In this document: positions 1 to 7,324 of the stretch, in pieces
How positions within the stretch are numbered: position 1 is the stretch's first letter
Layout: each line of letters starts with the position of its first letter
Origin: Rhodococcus_D sp039923155
GTDB taxonomy: Bacteria > Actinomycetota > Actinomycetes > Mycobacteriales > Mycobacteriaceae
Assembly: GCA_039923155.1 (NCBI GenBank)
Contig: JBDTDI010000302.1
Location: 1 to 13,817 of the forward strand
Reading direction: 5' to 3'
Length of the DNA: 13,817 nucleotides
Notes under the pieces: model-generated
The model's input: the letters and a program-made list of their open reading frames with translations, nothing else
Databases searched by the model: none
Told to the model about the DNA's origin: nothing
Made by a program: the position numbers and the translations under genes

Positions 1-36
1 AACGCGCCCGCCGAGGCCGCCGGTTCGCTGGATTCG

Positions 37-46
37 GTGTATACAC
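37..46. promoter_or_regulatory. Predicted GntR-family operator upstream of the MFS-gntR unit
   Basis: The perfect 10-bp palindrome GTGTATACAC lies 16 bp before the MFS start codon. Its core TGTATACA (38-45) recurs at 2066-2073 before the Liv-type transporter genes, and the nine bases TGTATACAC are identical at both places. GT-n-AC palindromes are typical targets of GntR-family regulators, and a GntR gene lies between the two sites. Binding here would autoregulate the regulator together with the MFS gene. I see no convincing -35 element in the 36 bases before it, so the promoter itself is not defined. Site assignment is inference; the palindrome is direct. Confidence 0.6.
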
Positions 47-62
47 GTCCCGGGGAGGTCTC

Positions 63-1319
63 GTGTCACGACCGCACGCAAGGCAAGACGCCACCCCCGC
101 GCGCGCCCGCTCGGCCCCGTCCAGCGCCACCGCGGCCCGCAGCCGCAACCGGGCCGTCTTCGTGGCGGGCTTCTCGGCCTTCGCGATGCTCTACGTGGCC
201 CAGGGGGCTCTGCCTGCGGTGAGCAGCGCATTCTCCGTGTCGCCCGCCACGGCTGCCCTGACCGTCAGCCTGACCACCCTCCCGTTGGCCCTGGGCGTGG
301 TGGTGGCGGCATCGCTGTCCGAGCGGGTCGGACGGCGCGGGATGTTGATCGGCTCGTTGCTGGCCGCGTCGCTGTGCACGCTGGCCACCGCGGCGAGCCC
401 ATCTTTTCCGGTGTTGCTGGGGCTGCGGGTCGCCACGGGGCTGGCCATCGCGGGACTGCCGGCCGTAGCGATGGCCTACGTCGCCGAGGAGGCCGTCCTC
501 GGCCGCCTCGGTTCATCGATGGGGCTCTACATCAGCGGCACCGGTCTCGGCGGACTGGCGGGACGGTTGATCGGTGGTCTCCTGTCCGGAACGGGCTGGC
601 AGGCGGGCTACCTCGGAGTGGGCCTGCTGGCGTCGTGCGGCACCGCCTACGTCATGTGCACCCTTCCTGCGTCGCGCCACTTCTCCTCGCACCCCGAGGG
701 GCTGCTGACCCAGCTCCGGGCCTCCGGCCTGCACTGGCGCGACACCGTGCTGCTCAGGCTGTTCGTCTGCGGCTTCGCCCTGATGGGCGCCATGGTCGCC
801 TACTTCAACTTCCTGCTCTACCGCCTGGAGCGCGCGCCGTTCGGGCTCTCGGAGAGGACCGCGGCGCTGGTCTTCCTGCTCTACCTTGCCGGCACCGTCA
901 GTGCGAACTTGTTCGGCCGGCTGGCTGATCGCCGGGGCCGACGAGCGCTGCTGCTGGCCGGTGCCCTCATCATGCTCGCCGGGACGCTGCTCAGCCTGAC
1001 GACGACCCTGTGGCTCGTCCTGGTCAGCACCGGCCTGGTCACCTTCGGGTTCTTCGGTGCGCACGCGACCGCCAGCGGCTGGGTCGGTGCGCAGACGAGG
1101 GTGCGGCGCGCCCAGGCCTCGTCGTTCTACCTGCTCTGCTACCACCTGGGCTCGAGCATCCTGGGCTTCGTCGGCGGTCTCGCCTACGGGGGGGCAGGTT
1201 GGGGTGGGCTGGTCCTGCTGGTCGCGGTGTCGATCGGCGTGGTGGTCATCTCCTGCGGAGGGCTGCCTGCCACCATCGTCCGGGGTTCCTCGGCTGCGCC
1301 GACAGCGGCCGGACCATGA
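63..1319 (+). CDS. MFS transporter, YnfM-like
   Basis: A 418-aa secondary transporter of the major facilitator superfamily, probably a 12-helix inner-membrane exporter or importer of a small organic compound. After a basic, low-complexity N-terminus (residues 1-30) hydrophobic helices begin at about residue 31. Motif-A loops follow helix 2 (ERVGRRG, 87-93) and recur in the second half (GRLADRRGRR, 285-294). The stretch SGTGLGGLAGRLIGG (158-172) and the late YLLCYHLGSSILG segment (356-368) resemble the YnfM/arabinose-efflux-like branch. The GTG start is set by GGGGAGG at 52-58, four bases upstream. A gntR gene follows after 25 bp, and a palindromic operator precedes the gene, so it is probably induced by the same signal as the Liv-type transporter. 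The substrate cannot be told from sequence. Confidence 0.88.
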   Translation: MSRPHARQDATPARARSAPSSATAARSRNRAVFVAGFSAFAMLYVAQGALPAVSSAFSVSPATAALTVSLTTLPLALGVVVAASLSERVGRRGMLIGSLLAASLCTLATAASPSFPVLLGLRVATGLAIAGLPAVAMAYVAEEAVLGRLGSSMGLYISGTGLGGLAGRLIGGLLSGTGWQAGYLGVGLLASCGTAYVMCTLPASRHFSSHPEGLLTQLRASGLHWRDTVLLRLFVCGFALMGAMVAYFNFLLYRLERAPFGLSERTAALVFLLYLAGTVSANLFGRLADRRGRRALLLAGALIMLAGTLLSLTTTLWLVLVSTGLVTFGFFGAHATASGWVGAQTRVRRAQASSFYLLCYHLGSSILGFVGGLAYGGAGWGGLVLLVAVSIGVVVISCGGLPATIVRGSSAAPTAAGP

Positions 1320-1344
1320 GCCACAGACCAGTTGGAGGGTATTG

Positions 1345-2025
1345 ATGGCACGGTTGCGACCTGATCAGATCGCCGCGTCGTTGCGGCGCGCGGTGCGCGA
1401 ACGGGTGTTGGCTCCCGGGGAGGCGCTGAACCAGGACGAGCTCGCCCGTCGCTTCGGGGTGAGCCGCATTCCCCTGCGGGAAGCGCTGCGCACCCTCGTC
1501 GGCGAGGGGCTGATCATCATGCAGCCGGGTCTGGGGGCGGTCGTCACCGAGCTCCAGGCGGCTGAGGTCAACGAGCTCTACGGGCTACGACTGTCCCTCG
1601 AACCGGGCCTGGCCCTACCGGTCACCACCAACGTTCGACGAGCCGACATCGATCAGCTGGCCGGGATGGTCGCCGAGATGCAGGCGCTGGGCGCGCACCA
1701 GTCCGAGGAGTGGTCGAACCTCAACTACGCGTTCAAACGACGTCTGTACGAGCTGTCCGACCAGCGCCACGTCGTCCGCCTCGTCGTGCAGGTGCTCAAC
1801 CTCGTCGAGCCCTACGCCCGGGTGCACGCCCACGTGCTGGGTTCGCGCACCCAGCTGCAGGAGCAGCGCGAAGCGATGGTCGCCGCCCTGCGCGCCGATG
1901 ACCCCGCCGCCCTGGAGCAGGAGATCCGCCAGGCCATCCTGCGGGCCCAGGCGACTTTGATCGACGCGATGAACGAGGCGCCCAGCCCGCACGACGACCA
2001 CCAGGACCCGCTGCTGCGGCGCTGA
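1345..2025 (+). CDS. GntR family transcriptional regulator, FCD type
   Basis: A 226-aa regulator with an N-terminal winged helix-turn-helix (about residues 8-70; recognition region DELARRFGVSRIPLREALRTL, 31-51) and an all-helical FadR/FCD-type ligand domain (about 75-210). ATG at 1345 is preceded by GGAGGG at 1334-1339; the frame is open further upstream, but that part overlaps the MFS gene. It is the second gene of the MFS operon and sits directly before the Liv-type promoter, so local control is likely. The usual FCD metal ligands (D-x3-H, then two later His) appear replaced: NYAFK at 127-131 has Asn and Lys at the first two positions, and EQ at 173-174 stands where EH is usual. No His lies near the fourth position. 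The effector may therefore bind without a metal. The family call is firm; the ligand is unknown. Confidence 0.93.
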   Translation: MARLRPDQIAASLRRAVRERVLAPGEALNQDELARRFGVSRIPLREALRTLVGEGLIIMQPGLGAVVTELQAAEVNELYGLRLSLEPGLALPVTTNVRRADIDQLAGMVAEMQALGAHQSEEWSNLNYAFKRRLYELSDQRHVVRLVVQVLNLVEPYARVHAHVLGSRTQLQEQREAMVAALRADDPAALEQEIRQAILRAQATLIDAMNEAPSPHDDHQDPLLRR

Positions 2026-2044
2026 CCGGGGACGTGAAACGGTC

Positions 2045-2073
2045 TTGCACTGTTAACTCGGTCACTGTATACA
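2045..2073 (+). promoter_or_regulatory. Candidate promoter of the Liv-type operon
   Basis: TTGCAC at 2045-2050 and TATACA at 2068-2073 are separated by 17 bp, a plausible sigma-70-type -35/-10 pair, with transcription predicted to begin near 2080. The match is partial (three of six and four of six consensus bases). It is the best pair in the 84-bp gap between gntR and the binding-protein gene. The -10 hexamer lies inside the predicted GntR operator, which would suit repression by blocking RNA polymerase. Confidence 0.45.
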
Positions 2074-2074
2074 C
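2066..2074. promoter_or_regulatory. Predicted GntR-family operator before the Liv-type operon
   Basis: TGTATACAC here repeats nine bases found at 38-46; its core TGTATACA is a perfect palindrome. Fifteen bases upstream (centre to centre) lies GTTAAC (2052-2057), another GT-N2-AC palindrome; both are preceded by CACT, so a second, weaker half of a tandem operator is possible. At roughly 70% GC the 8-bp core is expected far less than once by chance in this window, so having it at both promoters around a gntR gene is suggestive. Binding has not been shown. Confidence 0.6.
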
Positions 2075-2109
2075 AGCATCAGTCTTATTCATCAACGAGA
2101 GGGTGAGCC

Positions 2110-3348
2110 GTGCGCACCAGGCGAGCGGTAGTGATCGGGACGGCGTTGACCGTGGCGCTGGTCGCCAGCGGTTGCGGCGCTAAGGGCGCGCAGACGGAGA
2201 ACGCCTCGGGGGGCGGCTCCGGCGTGCTGGCGATCGGGGCGGCGATGAGCCTGACCGGCAAGCTGGCCCGGGAGGGGACGCTGACCAAGGAGGGCTACCA
2301 GCTGTGCCAGACGGTGGTCAACAAGAAGGGCGGCGTGCAGGTCGGCGACAAGAAGCTGAAGCTGGACATCCACTTCCAGGACGACACCTCCGCGCCGGAC
2401 ACTGCTGCCCAGCTGGTGTCCCAGTTCAACGACCAGGGCATCAAGCTGATCCTCAGCTCCTACGGCTCCGCCAACACCGAGGCCCAGGCCGCCGTGGTGG
2501 AGCGCAACGGCCAGGTCATGCTCGACTCAGCCGGCTCGGACAACAAGATCTTCTCCAAGGGATACACCCACACCTTCGCCGTGCTGTCGCCGGCCACCGA
2601 GTACGCCGCGTCCATCGTCAAGGCCATCGGTGAGCTCGCCAAGCCCAGGCCCAAGACCATCGCGTTCCTCTCCGCCGATGACGGCTTCTCCAAGACGGTG
2701 GCCGAGGGCGGTGTCGCGGAGGCGAAGAAGGAGGGCTTCACCGTCCTGCCGACCGAGTTCTTCCCCAACGGCGCCACCGACGTCAGCTCGGCGCTGACCA
2801 AGATCAAGGACCAGCACCCCGACGTGATCATCGGCTCGGTGCACCTGGTCGAGGGCATCGCCATCGTCAAGCAGGCCAAGGAGCTCGGCATCACCCCGTC
2901 CGGCGGAATCGGGGAGAGCGTCGCGCCCCCCACACCAGACTTCGCCAAGACCCTCGGACCGCTGGCCAACGGGGTGCTCGGCTCGAGCCAGTGGACCGCA
3001 CAGACCGCGGGCAGCGACGAGTACTTCGGCACCGCCAAGGACTACGCCAAGCTGCTGACCGACACCTACCACCACGCGCCGGACTACCACAACGCGGAGG
3101 CCAGCGCGGCCTGCCTGGCCATCGTCCTAGCCGCGCAGAAGGCCGGCTCGACCGACGCGGCCAAGATCCGGGACGCGGTGGCGAACCTCGACGCGACCAC
3201 GTTCTTCGGCAAGATCAAGTTCGACAAGACCGGGCAGAACACGTTCAAGCCCATGTCGGTCATCCAGATCCAGCAGGGCAAGTCCGTCGACGTGTGGCCC
3301 AAGGCGTCGGCGTCCGCGCCGCTCATCTGGCCGGCCAGCGGCGCATGA
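2110..3348 (+). CDS. Branched-chain-amino-acid-type ABC transporter substrate-binding lipoprotein
   Basis: A 412-aa extracytoplasmic solute-binding protein of the LivK/Periplasmic_binding_6 family, which captures substrate for the importer encoded by the next four genes. The N-terminus is a lipoprotein signal: MRTRR, a hydrophobic core, then lipobox A-S-G-C with Cys22 as the predicted lipidated residue. The mature part starts with a Ser/Gly-rich linker and continues with the family's opening (IGAAMSLTG, 42-50) and two Rossmann-like lobes. GTG at 2110 is chosen because GAGAGGG (2097-2103) sits six bases upstream and the signal peptide begins directly there. The gene overlaps livH by ATGA. Family members bind amino acids, amides, urea or aromatic acids; the ligand here cannot be read from sequence. 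The CMD-family gene at the operon end makes an aromatic or organic acid possible. Confidence 0.9.
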   Translation: MRTRRAVVIGTALTVALVASGCGAKGAQTENASGGGSGVLAIGAAMSLTGKLAREGTLTKEGYQLCQTVVNKKGGVQVGDKKLKLDIHFQDDTSAPDTAAQLVSQFNDQGIKLILSSYGSANTEAQAAVVERNGQVMLDSAGSDNKIFSKGYTHTFAVLSPATEYAASIVKAIGELAKPRPKTIAFLSADDGFSKTVAEGGVAEAKKEGFTVLPTEFFPNGATDVSSALTKIKDQHPDVIIGSVHLVEGIAIVKQAKELGITPSGGIGESVAPPTPDFAKTLGPLANGVLGSSQWTAQTAGSDEYFGTAKDYAKLLTDTYHHAPDYHNAEASAACLAIVLAAQKAGSTDAAKIRDAVANLDATTFFGKIKFDKTGQNTFKPMSVIQIQQGKSVDVWPKASASAPLIWPASGA

Positions 3349-4229
3349 GCTCGCTGCTGCAGGCAACCATCTACGGCCTGCTCCAGGGAGGGCTGCTCGC
3401 GCTCGTCGCGGTCGGGTTCTCGCTGGTGTGGGGGGTGATGAACATCGTCAACCTGGCGCACGGCTCCTTCGTCATCCTCGGGGCCTACGTCGCCTGGGAG
3501 CTCAACCAGGCGTTCGGCCTGGACCCGTTCCTGGGCATGTTCGCCTCTGCGGCAGCGCTGTTCGTGCTCGGCTACGTGCTCCAGCGCTACCTGATCAACC
3601 TGGTGGTGAACGCACCGATCTTCGTGACCCTGCTGCTGACGTTCGGCCTGGATCTGCTCCTGGTGCAGGGCATGAACATCGTGTTCTCCGCCGACTACCG
3701 CAGCATCCCCACCTCCTACGCCTCCAACAGCCTGGCTTTCGGCGACGTGCGCATCCCCTACGGACGTCTGGCCGCCTTCGGGGTGGCGATCGTGGTGACC
3801 CTGTTGCTGGTGAGGCTGATCGGCCGCACCCGCACCGGACTGTCGATCACCGCTACCGGGATGGACCGTGGAGCGGCCCGGCTGATGGGGATCCGGGCCA
3901 GGCACGTCTACGCGCTGACCTTCGGCATCGCGGCCGGGCTGGCCGGCATGGCCGGGGCCATGGTCGGCACGGTGGGCACCTTCCAACCCGCCGCCGCAGC
4001 CAACTTCACGTTGCTGGCCTTCGTCATAGCGGTCCTCGGTGGTCTCGGGAACATGTACGGATCGCTGGTCGGTGGGCTGCTGATCGGCCTGGTGGAGGCC
4101 TGGAGCGGCCAGTTCCTGCCCGGCACCTGGGTGAACGCGATCGCCTTCCTCGCCCTGGTGCTCGTGTTGATCTTCCGACCGTCCGGTCTCGTCGGCCGGG
4201 CGTTCTACTCAGCCCGTGTGGAGGTGTGA
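3345..4229 (+). CDS. Branched-chain-amino-acid-type ABC transporter permease (LivH-like)
   Basis: A 294-aa integral membrane permease of the LivH branch, forming half of the transport channel with the LivM-like protein. The diagnostic N-terminal segment is present: GVMNIVNLAHGSFVILGAYVA (30-50), followed by several hydrophobic helices. The ATPase-contact loop contains MDRGAARLMGIRARHVYALTFGI in its middle, and the C-terminal helices carry the LGGLGNMYGSLVGG pattern usual in the family. The ATG overlaps the previous stop codon (ATGA at 3345-3348). No good Shine-Dalgarno sequence stands before it, so translation is probably coupled to the binding-protein gene. The length is normal for LivH proteins. 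The frame is open upstream into the preceding gene, but that part is not homologous to permeases. Confidence 0.92.
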   Translation: MSSLLQATIYGLLQGGLLALVAVGFSLVWGVMNIVNLAHGSFVILGAYVAWELNQAFGLDPFLGMFASAAALFVLGYVLQRYLINLVVNAPIFVTLLLTFGLDLLLVQGMNIVFSADYRSIPTSYASNSLAFGDVRIPYGRLAAFGVAIVVTLLLVRLIGRTRTGLSITATGMDRGAARLMGIRARHVYALTFGIAAGLAGMAGAMVGTVGTFQPAAAANFTLLAFVIAVLGGLGNMYGSLVGGLLIGLVEAWSGQFLPGTWVNAIAFLALVLVLIFRPSGLVGRAFYSARVEV

Positions 4230-4230
4230 A

Positions 4231-5295
4231 GTGGCATCGATGAAGACGGAAGCGACCGCGACGGGAGCAACCGGCCGACGGTCGGCAGCTGACCGCTCGC
4301 GAACACGCCCCGAGCAGGTTCGACGTTGGGCGCCCTGGTTGGCGGGGGTGGTGGTGCTCCTGGGTTGCCTGGGCCTGCAGTCGCAGCTGTTCACCGGCCA
4401 GGAGCGCACGGTCACGACGATCTTCATGTTCGTCGCCCTGGCCCAGGGTTGGAACCTGATCGGCGGCTTCACCGGGTACGCCTGCTTCGGCCAGGTGGTC
4501 TTCTTCGGCATCGGGGGCTACAGCACCGCCGTGCTGATGGTGCACGCACACCAGAGCTTCTGGGTGTCGCTGGTGGTCAGCGGGCTGGTGGCTGCACTTT
4601 TCGGGGTCTTGATCGGCTTGCCGCTGCTGCGGCTGCGGGGCCACTACTTCGCGATCGCCACCCTCGGCGTCGCCGAGGGGATGCGCGAGGTGGTCACCAA
4701 CGTGCCGTCGCTGACCGGCGGCGGCGCCGGCATCACGCTGCCCACGGTGGGCGCGGCGGCCACCACCGCCTACCTGGGCAACGACGGCTTCTACCTGCTC
4801 TTCCTCGGCTTGGCGGCGGGCGCGATCGTGATCAGCGGCCTGGTCAGCCGGAGCAAGTTCGGCTTCGCGCTGCGGGCGATCAACCAGGACGAGGACGCCG
4901 CCGGCGCCATGGGGGTGCGCACCACCTGGAACAAGGTGGCCGTGTTCTCGCTGTCCGGGTTCGTCACCGGTGTGGTCGGCGCGGCCTACGCCTTCCAGCA
5001 GGTGACGATTTTTCCGGAGCGGCTGTTCGACGTCAACATCACCGTGCTGATGGTGATCATGGTGGTGCTCGGCGGTAGCGGCACCGTCCTGGGTCCGATC
5101 GTGGGCGCCGTCGGCCTGCAGTTCGTCTCGGAGTACCTGCGCCAGAACTACACGACCGTGCACACCTTTCTCCTCGGCGCGATCATCATCGTGGCGGTCG
5201 TGCTCCTGCCGCAGGGCATCGTGACCTACGTCCGGGAAGGTCGCCGCCGACGAGAGTTCTCGCTGCTGGCCAACGTGCGCAGGTACCGGTTGTGA
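4231..5295 (+). CDS. Branched-chain-amino-acid-type ABC transporter permease (LivM-like)
   Basis: A 354-aa membrane permease of the LivM branch and partner of the LivH-like protein. After a polar, Thr/Ala/Arg-rich N-terminus of about 35 residues the helices begin. Family features include WNLIGGFTGYACFGQVVFFG (the LivM 'N-G-x-x-S-x-G-H/Q' region), LRGHYFAIATLG, and the cytoplasmic coupling loop RAINQDEDAAGAMGVRTTWNK. The C-terminal helices carry VVLGGSGTVLGPIVGA. GTG at 4231 is preferred because GGAGG at 4220-4224 lies six bases upstream. GTG at 4216 would overlap livH by 14 bases, and ATG at 4240 is too far from the ribosome site. The one-base gap to livH and the GTGA overlap with the next gene show a single operon. 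Confidence 0.91.
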   Translation: MASMKTEATATGATGRRSAADRSRTRPEQVRRWAPWLAGVVVLLGCLGLQSQLFTGQERTVTTIFMFVALAQGWNLIGGFTGYACFGQVVFFGIGGYSTAVLMVHAHQSFWVSLVVSGLVAALFGVLIGLPLLRLRGHYFAIATLGVAEGMREVVTNVPSLTGGGAGITLPTVGAAATTAYLGNDGFYLLFLGLAAGAIVISGLVSRSKFGFALRAINQDEDAAGAMGVRTTWNKVAVFSLSGFVTGVVGAAYAFQQVTIFPERLFDVNITVLMVIMVVLGGSGTVLGPIVGAVGLQFVSEYLRQNYTTVHTFLLGAIIIVAVVLLPQGIVTYVREGRRRREFSLLANVRRYRL

Positions 5296-6047
5296 ACGCG
5301 GCGACACCGGTGCTCGAGACCCGCGGGCTGGGCCGGCGCTTCGGTGGACTCGACGCGGTCCGCGACGTCAGCTTCTCGGTCGCCGCCGGCCGAACGCTCG
5401 GGGTGATCGGACCGAACGGAGCAGGCAAGAGCACCTTCATCAACCTGGTCACCGGCCACATCCGGCCGACCTCGGGCACCGTGCTGATCGATGGCAAGGA
5501 CATGACCGGAGCCAAGCCCTGGGCGGTGGCCCGAGCCGGGGTCGCCCGCACGTTCCAGATCGTCAAGCCGTTCCGGGGCATGACGGTGCGGGAGAACGTC
5601 GCCGTGGGGGTCCTGCACGGACCCGAGGGCACGTCGTCGATGAGCCGCGCGCTGCTGATCGCCGACGAGGTGCTGAACCGGGTGGGGCTGGAGTCCCAGG
5701 CCAACGCCGCGCCGAGCGAGCTGACCGTGGCCGACGCCCGCCGGCTCGAGTTCGCCAAGGCGCTGGCGCTGAAACCGAAGCTGCTGCTGCTGGACGAGGT
5801 GATGGCCGGGCTGCGACACAGCGAGATCGAACCCAGCCTGGAGCTCATCGACAGCCTGAAGAAGGAAGGAATGACCATCATCGCGGTCGAGCACGTCATG
5901 AAGGCGATCCTGGCGATCAGCGACGAGGTGCTGGTGCTGCACCAGGGCCGCGTCCTGACCTCGGGTGACCCGCGCGAGGTGCTGGGCGACCCGCGCGTGG
6001 TGGAGGCCTACCTCGGCCCCAAGTACGCGAAGCGGCACCAGGCATGA
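5292..6047 (+). CDS. ABC transporter ATP-binding protein (LivG-like)
   Basis: A 251-aa cytoplasmic ATPase that powers the Liv-type importer. It has Walker A GPNGAGKST (40-48), Q-loop Gln89, Walker B LLLLDE (164-169) followed by VMAGL, and switch His201. The C-terminal tail with DPRVVEAYLG is typical of LivG. The ABC signature is degenerate: the position of LSGGQ reads LTVAD (144-148), followed by ARRLEFAKAL. Since the flanking residues are intact, this looks like a family variant, not decay. In a heterodimer with the LivF-like subunit, whose signature is intact, one ATP site may be less active. The GTG start overlaps the livM stop (GTGA, 5292-5295). Confidence 0.92.
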   Translation: MNAATPVLETRGLGRRFGGLDAVRDVSFSVAAGRTLGVIGPNGAGKSTFINLVTGHIRPTSGTVLIDGKDMTGAKPWAVARAGVARTFQIVKPFRGMTVRENVAVGVLHGPEGTSSMSRALLIADEVLNRVGLESQANAAPSELTVADARRLEFAKALALKPKLLLLDEVMAGLRHSEIEPSLELIDSLKKEGMTIIAVEHVMKAILAISDEVLVLHQGRVLTSGDPREVLGDPRVVEAYLGPKYAKRHQA

Positions 6048-6745
6048 GCGCCATGCTGGAGCTCACCGACCTGTGCGCCGGTTACGGCCGCGGTCAGGTG
6101 CTGTGGGACGTGAACCTGACGGTCGGGCAGAACGAGATCGTGGCCCTGGTCGGCCCCAACGGGGCAGGAAAGTCGACGTTGCTGCGGGCGGTGTCGGGGA
6201 TGATTCCCGTCATGTCCGGGACGATGAGCTTCCGGGGCCGCCAGCTGGCCGGGCTGTCGATCGAGCGCATCGCCGACCTGGGGATCGCCCACGTCCCGGA
6301 AGGACGGCGACTGTTTCCCGGCCTCACCGTGCGCGACAACCTCAAGCTCGGCGGGTGGCGCAACGGCAACGACGACATCGACCGCGTCGTCTCCCTGTTC
6401 CCCCGGGTGGGTGAGCGGCTGAACCAGACCGCAGGGAGCATGAGCGGGGGTGAACAGCAGATGGTGGCCATCGGCCGCGGTCTGATGGGCCTGCCGGAGC
6501 TGATGGTCATCGACGAGCTCTCCATGGGGCTGGCGCCGGTCATCGTGGAGGAGATCATTGCCAAGCTGCCCGACATCGCCGCGTCCGGGACGGCGGTGCT
6601 GCTGGTCGAGCAGGATGTCGACGCAGCGCTCTCGGTCGCCGAACGTGGCTACGTGCTGGAGATCGGACACGTGGTGCTCTCCGGGCAGGCTGGCGAGCTG
6701 CTGGCCGACAAGCGGGTCCAGGAAAGCTACTTGGGGGTGTCGTGA
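6044..6745 (+). CDS. ABC transporter ATP-binding protein (LivF-like)
   Basis: A 233-aa cytoplasmic ATPase, the second nucleotide-binding subunit of the Liv-type importer. Motifs in order: Walker A GPNGAGKST (37-45), the LivF-typical HVPEGRRLFPGLTVRDNL (83-100), canonical signature MSGGEQQ (133-139), Walker B LMVIDE (153-158) and LLVEQD (187-191), where LivF proteins normally have Gln in place of the switch His. The length matches LivF (about 230-240 aa). ATG overlaps the livG stop (ATGA at 6044-6047), and its own stop overlaps the next start (GTGA at 6742-6745). All five transporter genes are therefore probably translated from one mRNA. Confidence 0.93.
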   Translation: MSAMLELTDLCAGYGRGQVLWDVNLTVGQNEIVALVGPNGAGKSTLLRAVSGMIPVMSGTMSFRGRQLAGLSIERIADLGIAHVPEGRRLFPGLTVRDNLKLGGWRNGNDDIDRVVSLFPRVGERLNQTAGSMSGGEQQMVAIGRGLMGLPELMVIDELSMGLAPVIVEEIIAKLPDIAASGTAVLLVEQDVDAALSVAERGYVLEIGHVVLSGQAGELLADKRVQESYLGVS

Positions 6746-7324
6746 GGCTGCCGCAGCTCGAGCCCGGGTCGCTGACGTCGGAGCAGTCCGCCCTGCGGGC
6801 CGCAATCCTTGGTGGCCCCCGGGGCCAGGGTCCACAGCTGTTCGACCTGGTCGACGACGAGGGACACCTCACCGGTCCGTTCGGGATCATGCTGCACAGT
6901 CCGGGAGTGGGCGCTGCTGTCCAAGAGCTCGGGGCAGCGTTGCGCTACGGCGCGGCGGTGAGCGACCGGGTTCGTGAGGTGGTGGTGCTGGCCGTGGCGG
7001 GTCACTGGACCAGCGAGTTCGAGCTGCATGCGCACGGCCCCATCGCCCGGAGCGTGGGTCTGACGCAGGAGCAGGTCACCGCGGTCGTCGGCGGCAAGCC
7101 GGTCGACGGGCTCCATCCGGCGGAGGCCGCAGCCCTGGCCCTCGTACGAGCAGGCCCGACGCACCCTCGGTGAGCGCCAGCTGGTCGAGGTGACCGTGCT
7201 GGTCGGCTACTACTCGATGCTGGCGATGCAGCTGCGGTTGTTCCGGGTCGGCACGCCGGCGCTCACTCCGGCCGACGGTTGTGGCTGTAGCTCCGACGGG
7301 TGTAGACCGCACCCGCCACGGTGA
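6742..7324 (+). pseudogene. Carboxymuconolactone decarboxylase (CMD)-family gene, frameshifted
   Basis: The GTG at 6742 overlaps the livF stop, and the first frame gives 143 residues to TGA at 7171-7173. Residues 52-118 match the CMD/AhpD-like helical domain (PGVGAAVQELGAALRY, then SDRVREVVVLAVAGHW and E92-x-E94-x-H96-x-H98), without the AhpD CxxC pair. The frame then leaves the family. The expected C-terminal half (YEQARRTLGERQLVEV, then LVGYYSMLAMQLRLFRVG) is found in the +1 frame from 7142 onward. Between the two parts the usual loop of roughly 12-15 residues is missing. A small deletion with frameshift, or a sequence error, is likely. The second frame runs to TGA at 7322-7324, past the family's usual end near 7255, into the convergent gene. 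CMD proteins act on aromatic-catabolic lactones or peroxides; the function here is unknown. Confidence 0.72.

Noticed and set aside
1..36. End or start of a gene at the left edge
   Set aside because: The 36 bases are open in several frames but too short to assign; no start codon with a ribosome site is seen on the minus strand.
1057..1344. Upstream extension of the gntR reading frame into the MFS gene
   Set aside because: The extension is unrelated to regulators; ATG 1345 has its own ribosome site and begins at the normal GntR N-terminus.
2024..2044. Possible terminator after gntR (GACCG … CGGTC)
   Set aside because: The stem is only five pairs with an 11-base loop and no following T-run, and it abuts the next promoter.
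4024..5307. A 427-codon open frame on the minus strand opposite livM
   Set aside because: It is antisense to a clear LivM permease, with His/Gln/Asp/Arg-rich composition and no recognisable fold.
6742..7173. CMD-family gene as the YnjA member of the Ynj-like locus
   Set aside because: YnjA is also a CMD/AhpD-like protein, but this gene is on the opposite strand and overlaps livF, so it belongs to the Liv operon; the adjacency is probably coincidental.
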